NCBI GenBank assembly: GCA_964632995.1
Contig: CAZWDL010000056.1
Span: forward strand, 1 to 45,478
DNA: 45,478 nt
Direction of reading: 5' to 3'
DNA from: CAZWDL01 sp964632995
GTDB taxonomy: Bacteria > Bacteroidota > Bacteroidia > Chitinophagales > Saprospiraceae
The notes under the pieces are model-generated. The model did no database searches, was not told the DNA's origin, and saw nothing but the letters and a program-made list of their open reading frames with translations. Made by a program: the position numbers and the translations under genes. Shown here piece after piece: positions 26,234 to 35,818 of this stretch. Numbering within the stretch: position 1 is the stretch's first letter; each line of letters begins with the position of its first letter.

Positions 26234-29200
26234 ATGGCACTACTTAAATTACCGACCATCCTGCTCACCTTTGCCGACGCCAGAGATGATCTGCCAGGGC
26301 TGCAAAAGGAAAGCAGTGCGCTACATGAGGTGCTCTTGCCTCTGGAGCAGAACGGGCTGGCCAATATTGAAAGGGAAGAAAGCGCCACCTTGGCGGAAGT
26401 ATTCAAGCGGATCGTGGATTACAAAAACGATATGATTGTTTTCCACTACGCCGGTCACGCAGGCCGGGATGTGCTCTTTATGGAAGAAAACAAGGTGGCG
26501 GCTGAAAATATCGCAGGATTGCTAGGTCAGGCGCCCTATTTGCAGCTGGTTTTCCTGAACGGTTGCGAAACAAGGGAGCAGGCGCAGCTATTCCTGGATA
26601 ATGGTGTCAAAGCGGTTATCGCTACCTACGATCCCATCAGCGATAAGTTGGCGGCGGAATTTGCCAAAGGTTTCTACTACGCCCTGTCTAATGACTACAC
26701 CCTGGGTGAAGCTTTTGAGGCTGCGGTCAGGTACGTGGAAAAACAGGAGGATCAGGAGAGCGCCTCACGGGGGTTTAAAACCGGATCCGGAGTGAAGAGA
26801 AAGCGCTGGGCGGTTTTTGTTGGAAGCGGAGAAGAGGAGCAAATAAACTGGAAAATTTCCTATCGCGACAAAGCCAGGCTCAACCTCTTACTGGGATCTA
26901 AAGAGATGATCCGAAAGCTGATGAGGGGGACGATGGGGCATCACCGGGAGTTGATCAGCGCCCTGCTGGAGGGCCGCACATTGCAGGCTGAAATAAAAAA
27001 ACAACGGGAAGGAATCAAAAAATTGCTGGCGATGTGGAATGAGCAACCGCCTTTTCAAGAGGAGGAAACTCAGGCCGACCCCCGGTCGCGACTGAACGTT
27101 CTGTCTGAATGGCTCAACTCCTTCAACAGGTTCCACAGCGCACTGGAGAAATGGGGGGAGCGATACCATGGAGCCCTTTTTGCGGAAGCATACCGGAAAC
27201 AAAGGTCTGTTCCATCCCTGGAAGAACAGCCACCGGCCCTGAATAAACAAAAGGCGACGGCTGCTTTCCGGATAGTAGCGTCCTTTATCGAAGATAAATT
27301 TCGCGAAAGCCAGTATGTAAAAGTCAACTTACCTGAGCAGGTCGCCGCCATCATTGAAGAAAACACCCGGGATCTCCGGGCGACTAAGGTCATTCGTAAA
27401 ATAATGGAAACCTTCCTGGAAGAAATAACAAGCGGAACAAGCTTTTCAGCCCGGTCGAAGGAGTGGCGGGATGACAGCGGCCAAATCAGCGCTCTTGTCC
27501 GGCGGCAGTTCCGGGAGTTACAGGTGCTGGCCGCTAAGCTGGAACAACTGCTGAGCTACCTGCAACAACGGCGCTCCTCCTCAGCCGGCACCGGGCCGCT
27601 CAGCCTGAAAGTAGCCGTCGAAAGCCTCTGGCGCTGGACTTCCCCTCATGTCCGGCTTACCGGAGCTCCCGGCGCCGGAAAAACGAGCAGCATTATTCAA
27701 CTGTGGGCGACGCTGCTCCGACAGTCGGAAGAAGAGCGATTTGTCCCCATTCCCGTCTTCGTCAATCTCAGTGATTATCAGGGCGCCGAGGAGCAGGACT
27801 TCATCAAAAGATATATCGCAAAACACTATCTGGAGCTGGGAGGCAGCGAGCAGCAAAAGGCAAAAAAAGCCATTGAAGAAATCTTAGACCAGCCCTTGAA
27901 AAAAGGGAGGGAGCAGGCCTGGGTCCCCTCCGTGATGCTCTTCCTGGATGGGGAAATCAAACCAGTAGATGATCATACCTTGCAGGATGAAATTGTCGCC
28001 CTGAAAAATAAGAAGGGGCTTCAGATCATTCACTGCTGTGGTTTTTCCCGGGACCAGATACCTGAAGAGGATGCCCTGACAAGCATTCCTACCGAGCTGG
28101 AAATTTGCCCCATGACCACAGAAGAGATCAAACTGAAGATCGGAGCGGAACGGCTGCAGTCTTTCCGCTGTGAAATACGGGAGATGGTCCGGAACCGGAA
28201 ATGGCTGGCCCGCCTGTTCGAGTTCTACCATATGATCGATGATGATCGATTTGATTTCAAAAAGAAATTCCTGACGGAAGGGGAACTGCTCTGGAATTAT
28301 TTTGAAGCCAGGCTCTCACAGGTAATCGATGAGGATGAAAGTGTTCAGGTTCATACCCGTCGCTTTTACCTGCGTCATTTTATTCCAACCGTTCTCTTCC
28401 GGATGTACGAGCAGGGAAAAAGGGAGATACGGGAAGATCGGCTTCATGAGCTGATCCATGAGATCAGCGTCGAATTATATCAGCATAGCTTTCTGAAAGT
28501 TTTTCCCGAATACCGTCGATACTTCAAGTATTTCCTGCTCAAAACGGATGACTGGGTAGAGGCGGAGGAGCGCTTTGCTATTATTACCAGGATGTGTGAG
28601 GACTACGGTATCCTGATTCCGATCAGCCGCTATTACTCTTGCACCAACCAGGAAGTTTTTGACTTCTTTGCAGCCGTACACCTGCACAACGAAATCGTTC
28701 AATCGATCTGGAAGGCGAAGTACGACCGCGATCCCTGGCGAGATGAGCTTGAATTGCCCTCGGGCCTGTGGGCGCGTCCCCTGCCGGCTCAAATGTTGCG
28801 TTTTCTGGGGCAGGTAGAGGGGCTGCACCACAGCTATACGGACCTACCCGTAGTCAAACTGCTGGAGAAATGCAGGCGGGTTATTTCCCGTCCCTACGGT
28901 CAGCAGGTGGGCAGCGCAGTGTATAACCTACTTACGGCCTGGAAGGAGACCAAAGGGTATTATCCCCAGGACCTGAGCCACCTCGATCTTAGAAATATCG
29001 ACCTCTCCCAACTATCCCAGCCCTTGGAGGAGCAACCCTATTACCTGCCCTGCGACCTGGAAGGAGCCCTGATCCGGCGGGAGGATGTCTTTGAAAAAAG
29101 CAAGCGGCAGCTGTTCGTAAGCTGCCTGGATTATTCTTCCGACGGCAGCACCCTGATCTGCGGTTTGTCTGACGGAACCATCCGCCTTTGGGATACGGAA

Positions 29201-30322
29201 CTTCACCTGTGTTACAAAATCATCGAGGCGCATCCCGGGGAGGGAGTGCGGGCTGTATGCAGTGTGGACATCAAGGGAGAGCCAAATATCGTCAGCGCTT
29301 CTGCAAATGAAGTCAGAATCTGGGATCAGCAAAAGGCAAAGCTACCTGTACTGGCTTTCGGAACAGCGGACGAAGCCCTGGCCTTCCCGGCTCCGCTGCT
29401 CAGTCTGACTTGCTGGACCCATTCCGAATCAAAGACCGACTATCTGTATGTCGCTGCCGGGGGAGGCGGAGAAGCCAATGCATTGCCGGTTTGGAAGATG
29501 GATCTCGACAAAATACTTGCCAAGGAGAATATAGAGCTGTACAAAATGTACCAGCTGCACGAAGACGATGTCAAAAGCCTGGCTGTAAGTTCCGATCGCA
29601 CCCGGCTTGCCAGTGGTTCCTGGGACAACCGGGTGCGGGTGCTGGATATAGAGAAAAAACGGGAAAATAAATCCTTGACGGAGAGGCATGTCAGCCGGAT
29701 CAACGGGGTGGCTTTTAGTGAAGACGGTCGCTACATCGCCAGTGCTTCCAACGATGATACGATCATTGTCTGGGACTGGCAGGGAGGAGATCATTATCGT
29801 CGTCTGTCCGGTCATTACCGGGATGTCAACAGCGTGAAGTTTAAAAAAATGGATGGTCAGCAATACCTGATCAGCGGTGGGGATGACGGCCAGCTAATCC
29901 TGTGGAACCTGGAGGAGATATGGCGACATAAAGGCCCCCTGGTGAAGGACGATGTGCTGAACGTATCGAGAGTGAATTTGAATACAGAAGTGAATTGTCT
30001 GAGATTTTCGCCTGACGGCAAAAGTGTCGCTGCCGGCAATCAATCAGGCATGACCTATCTATTCAACCTCGATCAGGGAGTGCTGCAGGAAGGTGTACAG
30101 TTGGACAATACCCATTTTCTGCTGGTGCACGGCTGCCGCTTCACCGGACTGCACGCCGAAAGCGATTTGCTGAAGAGCGGGGAGGATAAACAACTGCTGC
30201 GTCAGTACGGCGCTGTCATACCCGAGCATGAGGGGGATGAGAGGGATGAGGAAAGGTGGAGAAGGATGATTTGCAAGTTGAGTGGGGAGATATTGCGAAA
30301 ATTCTCCAAGTCGCTGATTTGA
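26234..30322 (+). CDS. CHAT protease / NACHT-like ATPase / WD40 repeat protein
   Basis: A 1362-residue STAND-type protein. Residues 1-165 are a CHAT caspase-like domain with the catalytic pair H75 (FHYAGHAG) and C111 (FLNGCETR). A helical linker (about 175-460) leads to a P-loop ATPase with Walker A GAPGAGKT (K483) and Walker B VMLFLDGE (D572), followed by helical winged-helix-like sequence to about 800. WD40 repeats fill about 958-1340 (GLSDGTIRLWD, SASANEVRIWD, SGSWDNRVRVLD, SASNDDTIIVWDW). This architecture, protease effector plus switch ATPase plus repeat sensor, is that of conflict or cell-death proteins; the trigger and substrate are unknown. The secreted metalloprotease gene starts 56 bp downstream on the same strand. 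Confidence 0.88.
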   Translation: MALLKLPTILLTFADARDDLPGLQKESSALHEVLLPLEQNGLANIEREESATLAEVFKRIVDYKNDMIVFHYAGHAGRDVLFMEENKVAAENIAGLLGQAPYLQLVFLNGCETREQAQLFLDNGVKAVIATYDPISDKLAAEFAKGFYYALSNDYTLGEAFEAAVRYVEKQEDQESASRGFKTGSGVKRKRWAVFVGSGEEEQINWKISYRDKARLNLLLGSKEMIRKLMRGTMGHHRELISALLEGRTLQAEIKKQREGIKKLLAMWNEQPPFQEEETQADPRSRLNVLSEWLNSFNRFHSALEKWGERYHGALFAEAYRKQRSVPSLEEQPPALNKQKATAAFRIVASFIEDKFRESQYVKVNLPEQVAAIIEENTRDLRATKVIRKIMETFLEEITSGTSFSARSKEWRDDSGQISALVRRQFRELQVLAAKLEQLLSYLQQRRSSSAGTGPLSLKVAVESLWRWTSPHVRLTGAPGAGKTSSIIQLWATLLRQSEEERFVPIPVFVNLSDYQGAEEQDFIKRYIAKHYLELGGSEQQKAKKAIEEILDQPLKKGREQAWVPSVMLFLDGEIKPVDDHTLQDEIVALKNKKGLQIIHCCGFSRDQIPEEDALTSIPTELEICPMTTEEIKLKIGAERLQSFRCEIREMVRNRKWLARLFEFYHMIDDDRFDFKKKFLTEGELLWNYFEARLSQVIDEDESVQVHTRRFYLRHFIPTVLFRMYEQGKREIREDRLHELIHEISVELYQHSFLKVFPEYRRYFKYFLLKTDDWVEAEERFAIITRMCEDYGILIPISRYYSCTNQEVFDFFAAVHLHNEIVQSIWKAKYDRDPWRDELELPSGLWARPLPAQMLRFLGQVEGLHHSYTDLPVVKLLEKCRRVISRPYGQQVGSAVYNLLTAWKETKGYYPQDLSHLDLRNIDLSQLSQPLEEQPYYLPCDLEGALIRREDVFEKSKRQLFVSCLDYSSDGSTLICGLSDGTIRLWDTELHLCYKIIEAHPGEGVRAVCSVDIKGEPNIVSASANEVRIWDQQKAKLPVLAFGTADEALAFPAPLLSLTCWTHSESKTDYLYVAAGGGGEANALPVWKMDLDKILAKENIELYKMYQLHEDDVKSLAVSSDRTRLASGSWDNRVRVLDIEKKRENKSLTERHVSRINGVAFSEDGRYIASASNDDTIIVWDWQGGDHYRRLSGHYRDVNSVKFKKMDGQQYLISGGDDGQLILWNLEEIWRHKGPLVKDDVLNVSRVNLNTEVNCLRFSPDGKSVAAGNQSGMTYLFNLDQGVLQEGVQLDNTHFLLVHGCRFTGLHAESDLLKSGEDKQLLRQYGAVIPEHEGDERDEERWRRMICKLSGEILRKFSKSLI

Positions 30323-30378
30323 AGTGCCGCAATCATTCATCAAAAAAGCAGTATCTTTATTCTTTCAGCCGATATTCC

Positions 30379-32547
30379 ATGAACGCAACAAAACTCATTC
30401 TGCTGCTGCTGTGCCTGTCCCTGTTGCAGGAGCTCTCCGGCCAGTCCGCCCTCTGGCGCGATGCGCCCGGACCGGTCGCCTACCGCTCGGCGGAGCGAAG
30501 TGTGGCGCCTGATTCTCTGCGTTCCTTATTGCTTGATGCAGCCGTTCTTAATGACCTGAGAGAAAATATCCGTATTTCAGGAAGTGCGCTCGTGGCGGTC
30601 CCCCGGCCTGATGGCGAATCCCAGATCTTTCGTGTTCGTCCCACCGAGGTCATGGCTCCGGCTCTGGCCCGAAAATATGCACAGATACAGACTTTCGCCG
30701 GTCAGGGCGTCGACCGTCCGGCGGCTCGGCTTCGGCTAACCCTCACCCCCTTCGGCATACACGCCATGGTGCTGGATCCCGGCAGCGATTATTTTGTCGG
30801 TCCCTATTTCCGGGAAGCCGGACGGGGCTATCAATCCTACTACCGGCGCCATTTGCCGAAAGGCAAAACCGTTTCCTGCGCTATAGATGATGGTATTGCA
30901 TTCCGCGATGAGCAGGGTTCCTTTCCCCGCATCGGCGACACCCTTCGGAGTTACCGCCTGGCGGTGGCGGCAACGGGCGAGTACACCCAATATCACGGCG
31001 GTACGGTGGAGCAAGCCCTGGCCGCCATCGTCACGGTCATTAACCGGGTCAACGGTATTTATCATCGGGACCTGTCGATCGAGTTGGTCCTCGTAGAAAA
31101 CAACGATCGCCTCATCTTTACCGATCCCGATATGGATCCTTATACTAAAGACAACGAGCGCCGCCAAAATCAGGAAGTCGTCGATGGCCGTATCGGCATC
31201 GACAATTACGATATCGGGCACGTTTTTGGCACTATCGCTCAGGTCAGCCGGGCCGAAGTGGCCTCCGCCTGCGTGGAAAGGGAGAAGGCCCAGGCGCATT
31301 CCCGGCTCGACAATCCCGCGGGTGATCCCTTCGCCGTCGATATCGTCGCCCACGAAGTCGGGCACCAGCTGGGCGCTAATCACACTTTTAATAAATGCGG
31401 GGATAATCAGGGCTTGCTTCCCTTCGAACCGGGAAGCGGCTCCACCATCATGGGCTGGCCAGGGGTCCCTTTTTGCGAAAGCGATAATTTTCAGCAACAA
31501 GCCGACGCCTATTTCCACAGCGCCAGCATCCGGCAGATCATCGACTACGTCAGGGAAGGGGAGGGGCGCCGGTGTGCCTTGTCCGGTCCGGTTTTCAATA
31601 CTATTCCCGAAGTAGAGGCAGGCCCCGGCGGCTGGACTATTCCCGCCGACACTCCTTTCGAACTCATCGGAGCCGCCACCGATGCCGACGGCGATACGCT
31701 CAGCTACAGCTGGGAGCAGATCGACGCGGGGCCGTCCACTCCCATGGAACAACCTGAAGGGATGGCGCCCCTGTTTCGCTCCAGGCCGCCCGTTGGAACG
31801 CCTATTCGCATCTTTCCCAACCGGGATGACCTGCTGGCCAACCGCGACCCGGTTGCCGAGGTGCTGCCTGGGTATACCCGGCCGCTGACTTTTCGCCTCA
31901 CCGTACGCGATCAGCTGGGCGGTGTAGCGGCCGATAGCTTGCAGCTCCAAGCCACCGGGGAAGCAGGCCCGTTCCGCATAAGCATCCTGAACCAACCCGG
32001 CGCTGTGCTGGAAAGCGGCGCCCTTTTGGAACTGAGCTGGGAGGTAGCTGGTACCGACCAGGCGCCGGTCTTCGCATCGGCGGTCGATGTTTATCTTTCC
32101 GCTGACGGGGGAAGGACTTTTTCCACTTTACTGGCTTCGGATTTGCCAAATAACGGGGCAGCATTGCTCCTTCTTCCCGATACCCTTCAGGGCGACCGGT
32201 TCCGCCTGAAAGTCAAGGCCGCCGGCAACGTATTTTTCGATATCAACGACTACGATTTTGCTATCCAAACAACACCTACCAGCAGCTCTTCTCCGGCAGC
32301 AGAAGCCTCGGTGCTCCGGCTCTATCCCAATCCCGCAATCGATCAGCTTTGGATAGCCATTGAGCAAAGTCCTTCTCCCGCCACCCTCTACCTGTGGAAC
32401 GCCGCCGGACAACGCCTGCGCCGGGTGAATGCTACCTCCACTACCACGGCATTGAACATCGCGAATCTGCCGCCCGGCGTGTACTGGGTAGAAATGCAAG
32501 CGGACGGTAAACGCCGTTTCGCCCGTTTTGTGAAAGGAGGCCGATAG
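30379..32547 (+). CDS. Secreted reprolysin-like (M12B) metalloprotease with T9SS domain
   Basis: The ATG at 30379 begins a clean signal peptide (MNATKLILLLLCLSLLQELSGQ) and gives 722 residues. A propeptide-like region (about 25-190) precedes the catalytic domain, whose zinc site HEVGHQLGANH puts ligands at H325, H329 and H335 with catalytic E326. Met-turn-like STIMGWPG follows. After a cadherin/Ig-like region (VEAGPGGWTIPADTPFEL, DADGDTLSYSWEQ) and a second beta domain, the last 75 residues are a T9SS sorting domain (LRLYPNPAIDQLWIAIEQ, LPPGVYWVEMQ). It should be secreted to the surface or medium. It is close to the CHAT gene and may be co-transcribed, though they act in different compartments. 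Confidence 0.9.
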   Translation: MNATKLILLLLCLSLLQELSGQSALWRDAPGPVAYRSAERSVAPDSLRSLLLDAAVLNDLRENIRISGSALVAVPRPDGESQIFRVRPTEVMAPALARKYAQIQTFAGQGVDRPAARLRLTLTPFGIHAMVLDPGSDYFVGPYFREAGRGYQSYYRRHLPKGKTVSCAIDDGIAFRDEQGSFPRIGDTLRSYRLAVAATGEYTQYHGGTVEQALAAIVTVINRVNGIYHRDLSIELVLVENNDRLIFTDPDMDPYTKDNERRQNQEVVDGRIGIDNYDIGHVFGTIAQVSRAEVASACVEREKAQAHSRLDNPAGDPFAVDIVAHEVGHQLGANHTFNKCGDNQGLLPFEPGSGSTIMGWPGVPFCESDNFQQQADAYFHSASIRQIIDYVREGEGRRCALSGPVFNTIPEVEAGPGGWTIPADTPFELIGAATDADGDTLSYSWEQIDAGPSTPMEQPEGMAPLFRSRPPVGTPIRIFPNRDDLLANRDPVAEVLPGYTRPLTFRLTVRDQLGGVAADSLQLQATGEAGPFRISILNQPGAVLESGALLELSWEVAGTDQAPVFASAVDVYLSADGGRTFSTLLASDLPNNGAALLLLPDTLQGDRFRLKVKAAGNVFFDINDYDFAIQTTPTSSSSPAAEASVLRLYPNPAIDQLWIAIEQSPSPATLYLWNAAGQRLRRVNATSTTTALNIANLPPGVYWVEMQADGKRRFARFVKGGR

Positions 32548-32819
32548 GCCATAGTCACAGTCGGCACCCCCGCCCGCGCGTGCATGTTCAGAAAGCGCGC
32601 CACGGTATTGAGTTTAATGTTGAGATCTTCCGGAGCGCCCGGTGAATCGAGCACGTCGAAAAGCATCATGTACACCCGCTCGGGATCGACCGGAAAATCG
32701 GCATCGGGAATATCGTAGGTGGCCCCGTAGCCCTCGATGAGGAGGGCGTCGTGCCGGGTTTGGGCATGGAGAAGGAAAGGAAGGCCGGCAAGAAGTACAA
32801 AGAGGAAGGTGGTGCGCAT
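32548..32819 (-). pseudogene. 3'-truncated DsrE-like exported protein gene
   Basis: From ATG 32819 a signal peptide (MRTTFLFVLLAGLPFLLHAQ) leads into a segment like the exported DsrE-family proteins of Bacteroidota: ATYDIPDADFPVDPERVY, MMLFDVLDSP, then LNTVARFLNMHARAGVP. In the family this is followed by the VVVHG core, but here the homology stops at about 32550, directly beside the stop codon of the convergent metalloprotease gene. The frame then continues to 32388 on the antisense of that gene. About half of the domain is missing. The likely cause is a deletion joining two convergent genes at their 3' ends, in the genome or in the assembly. Confidence 0.72.
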
Positions 32820-32904
32820 TTTTGGACTAAAGATAGAAAAAGAAAGGATGGGATGGTTGAATGCCATTCAGTATGTGTTTAGCGTTAAATCGCACCTTAA
32901 AATA

Positions 32905-32967
32905 AGTTTAGTGCTTCACCCTGTGGAATAGTCGCTTTGCGAATTCCACAGGGTGAAGCGCTAAACT
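32905..32967. repeat. Perfect-arm hairpin, family 2, copy C
   Basis: agtttagtgcttcaccctgt... at 32905-32929 pairs with 32943-32967 (24 of 25 positions) around a 13 nt loop. The arm matches copy A (gtttagcgcttcgccct). Such a long stem forms a very stable hairpin. It sits between the truncated DsrE-like gene and element copy 3. Confidence 0.85.
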
Positions 32968-33046
32968 TCTAAACTTTTCAGTCGATCTCTACCATTAAGG
33001 ACTAAATACATACGCCATTCAATCCTCTAATATTTCGACCCTTAGC

Positions 33047-33206
33047 GACGTGCGATTAATAACTGTCGGGATTAGATAGGCAAGTGATTTTTTCTTTAGC
33101 CAAGGCGAAGGTTCCCGACCTTAGCAGCGCTAAGGGAGGCGGTTCTTCAACGCCGGATAAAGGAAAAAGCACTCCTAGAAAACCCGACAGTTATTGATTG
33201 CACGTC
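33047..33206. repeat. Long palindromic element, copy 3 (TAGC-centred family)
   Basis: A 160 bp imperfect palindrome centred on ttagcagcgctaa (33121-33133). Outer arms gacgtgcgattaataactgt... (33047-33070) and 33183-33206 match at 22 of 24 positions. The inner arms caagtgattttttctttag and ggataaaggaaaaagcact are also complementary. The core (caaggcgaa, tagc/gcta, tcaacgcc, ggaaaaagc) aligns with copy 1. The right end lies 10 bp from the stop of the SusD remnant. Confidence 0.87.
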
Positions 33207-33215
33207 GTTTATTAT

Positions 33216-35818
33216 TTACTGTTCGTCCCAGTTGATCTCCGAGGTGCGGCGAGACACCTGGGAGAAGATGGTGCCTTGGTCGCGCAGGTCGACGTAGTTC
33301 TCGTTGAGGCGATCGCTGCGGCGCAGATCGATCCAGCGATGGCCGCCTTCCGACCAAAGGGAGTAGCGGCGCTGGAAGAGGACCTCCTCGATCAACGACT
33401 CGGTGTCGGTGGCGCCGTCATAGTCGGCAAGTCCCCAGGTATTGCGCGCGATGTCGATCGCGCGGGTCGCTTCACCGGTATTGCCGAGGCGGGCCTGGGC
33501 TTCGGCGTAGATCAGGATGAGCTCTTCATTTCGAATGAAGGGGATGGGGGCCGTGTTGCTCTCCCAGCGGTTGTCCTGGTATTCGCCGACGAGCAGATCG
33601 CCGTTGGCGTCCGATATCTCCGAGTTGGTGACCGGGTTTTGGGTACGTTTTATAAACTTCATCTCCAATCGCCGGTCGCCGGGCAGTGCCTCTTCGATCA
33701 TAGCCGGATGGGCAGCAATATGGTGTTGGTACTGCGATCGAAAGGATAAAACAAGGGATTGTTGATGTCAGGTGATTCTCCGTAGACATGGGCGGGACCG
33801 ATATTCATTTTGTCGGAACTAGTCTCGTCCACCTCCATATCCATAAAGGAAAGATCAAGCGCATTGAGGGCTCCCTGCCAGTCTTCGTCGTACAGCGCCA
33901 GGCGGGCGGCGATGGCGCGATTGACCTGCGCCAGACCTTGCGGCGTATTGAAGCCTGCCCAGCCGGTGGTCAGTTCAAAAGGCAGCGCGCTGCCGCCTTT
34001 GGTCAGGGCGTCGTAGCTCTGATCCATAATATCGCGAATGGCGCCCAGTGCCTCGGTACGCGAGAGGGTGGGACCGGGATTGAGCACCTCTTCCACATCG
34101 ACGCGGATACCGTTGTCCCATTGCTGCATCAGGGGCCAGAGGAGCTGATACCCCTTAATCATTTGTCCGAAGCCCACGGTTGCGTTGGCCTCCTCGGTAG
34201 TGAGGTTGGTACTGTTCTGAGCCGCCTCGATAAGGACGTTGGCGGTTTTAACAGCAGCGTAGGCGCCTCCGTTGAAGCTGCCCAAGCGCTGGCGACACGG
34301 ATAGTTGCCTTCCGCGTCGGCGACGCAGTCGGGTGCCGTCCAGCCCAGGTCCCACAACAGTGCTGACAGGTTGATAGCGTCGCCGCCATTTTGCCAGTGC
34401 AGCAGGAAGTTAAGATCGAAATTACCCAGAAAATTAATCTCGTTGAGCCAGGACATTTGGAAATCCGGCTGGCGGTCGCCGTGGAGGGTGAAGTTGCTAG
34501 GCGTGCTCGGGTCCGCCGGCGTCCCCACGATGGCGGTCGGGGAAAAGCCCTCCGCGATCATATACGTACCGAGGGCCGGGCCGAAGCCGCCGACCGTTTG
34601 GGTAGGTATCTGCAGATCAGTAATCTCCGAGCGGTTTTGCCAGTAGAGCAGTTTGGTGAACCAGTTGAAGTTGTTGCTCCGCACCGGATTGATCCCCAGC
34701 GCCAGTTCAAAACCGCGGTTTTCCAGATCGGCGGCATTGGTAGCGATGGCCTGAATACCCGTCGATACGAAGAATTGGGTTTTCTGGTTGCCGCCGTTGA
34801 TACTTAGCTGCGTATTGGATAAAATAGGGGTTTCACCGTAAAAGAACTCTTCCCAGTCGGTAAACCGGTTTTGTTGTTCGGCCTCCCGGAATTTTTCCAG
34901 TTCGACGGCCTCGCGGTCGCCACTAAAGCGGGCCATCACCTTTTCTTCGGTCCAGGGACTGAAGCCGACGAAGTTTTGCCCTTTGGCAAATCCAATATCC
35001 TGGCTGAGCGATACATTAGTTTTGCCGGCATTGCCGCGTTTGGTGGTGATGATGACAACTCCGGCGTTGGCGCGGGTACCGTAGATGGCGGCTGCCGAGG
35101 GGCCTTTGAGGATCTCGATTTTTTCAATATCATCCGGATTGATATCCGCGATGCGGTTGGCGGCCTGGTCTTGGGTGTTGGCATTCTGGCCGCCGCTGGC
35201 CCCGCTGACCTGGGTCCAGCCGGTACGGATAGAGGAGTTATCGACGTACACGCCGTCAATGATGAACAGCGGCTGGGAAGAGCCGGCGCCGAGGGTGGAG
35301 ATACCGCGCAGCTGCATATTGATGCCGCCGCCAGGGGCGCCGCTGTTGGCCGACATGTTGACGCCGAGGATTTTGCCAAAGAGGGCATTGTCGAGTGTCT
35401 GGGGGGCGGTTGTTCCGGTAAGTTCTTCCCCGGTCACACTGGTGACGGCATTGCCGGAGTTTGCCCTTTTGACACCGGAGGCCAGTCCCGTGACGACGAC
35501 CTCCTCCAGCTTGGCGATATCCTCGGAAAGGGTGACATCAGCAACCGGCGCTCCTGCACTGACCTCTTGTTCCAGGGTCTTGAAGCCCGTATAGGAAAAG
35601 ATCAGCGTGGCGCTGGGTTCATTGATCGACAGCGAATAGGTTCCGTCGATATCGGTGACGGTGCCCCGGGTGGTGCCTTTGAGAATGATCGATACGCCGA
35701 TCAGAGGTTCCCCGGTGGGGTCGGTCACCGTTCCGGTGGCCGTAAACTGAGCCGATGCGGTGGCTGCCAGAAACAGCAGTCACAAAAGCATGAGGCAGCT
35801 TTTGGTAAAATACTTCAT
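33216..35818 (-). pseudogene. Decayed SusC/SusD locus: chimera with nonsense mutation and frameshift
   Basis: Remnant of a TonB-dependent outer-membrane transporter (SusC/RagA) and its SusD lipoprotein partner. The ATG at 35818 starts a signal peptide interrupted by TGA at codon 13 (35782-35780), after which LLFLAATASAQ continues in frame. The carboxypeptidase-like domain, plug (LEEVVVTG, PLFIIDGVYVD, EKIEILKGPSAAAIYGTRA) and start of the barrel follow. Near 34755 the sequence jumps from KTQFFVSTGIQ to NAADLENRGFEL, skipping some 250-300 residues. Near 34270 SusC sequence (RLGSF) joins the middle of SusD (AYAAVKTANVL). Near 33715 a one-base frameshift separates the SusD C-terminus (RNEELILIYAEA, EVLFQRRYSLWSEGGHRWIDLRR). 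No functional transporter can be made. Confidence 0.88.

Noticed and set aside
30736..31995. Long minus-strand open frame of about 419 codons
   Set aside because: Antisense shadow of the intact metalloprotease gene; composition follows the other strand's codon pattern and no motif is present.
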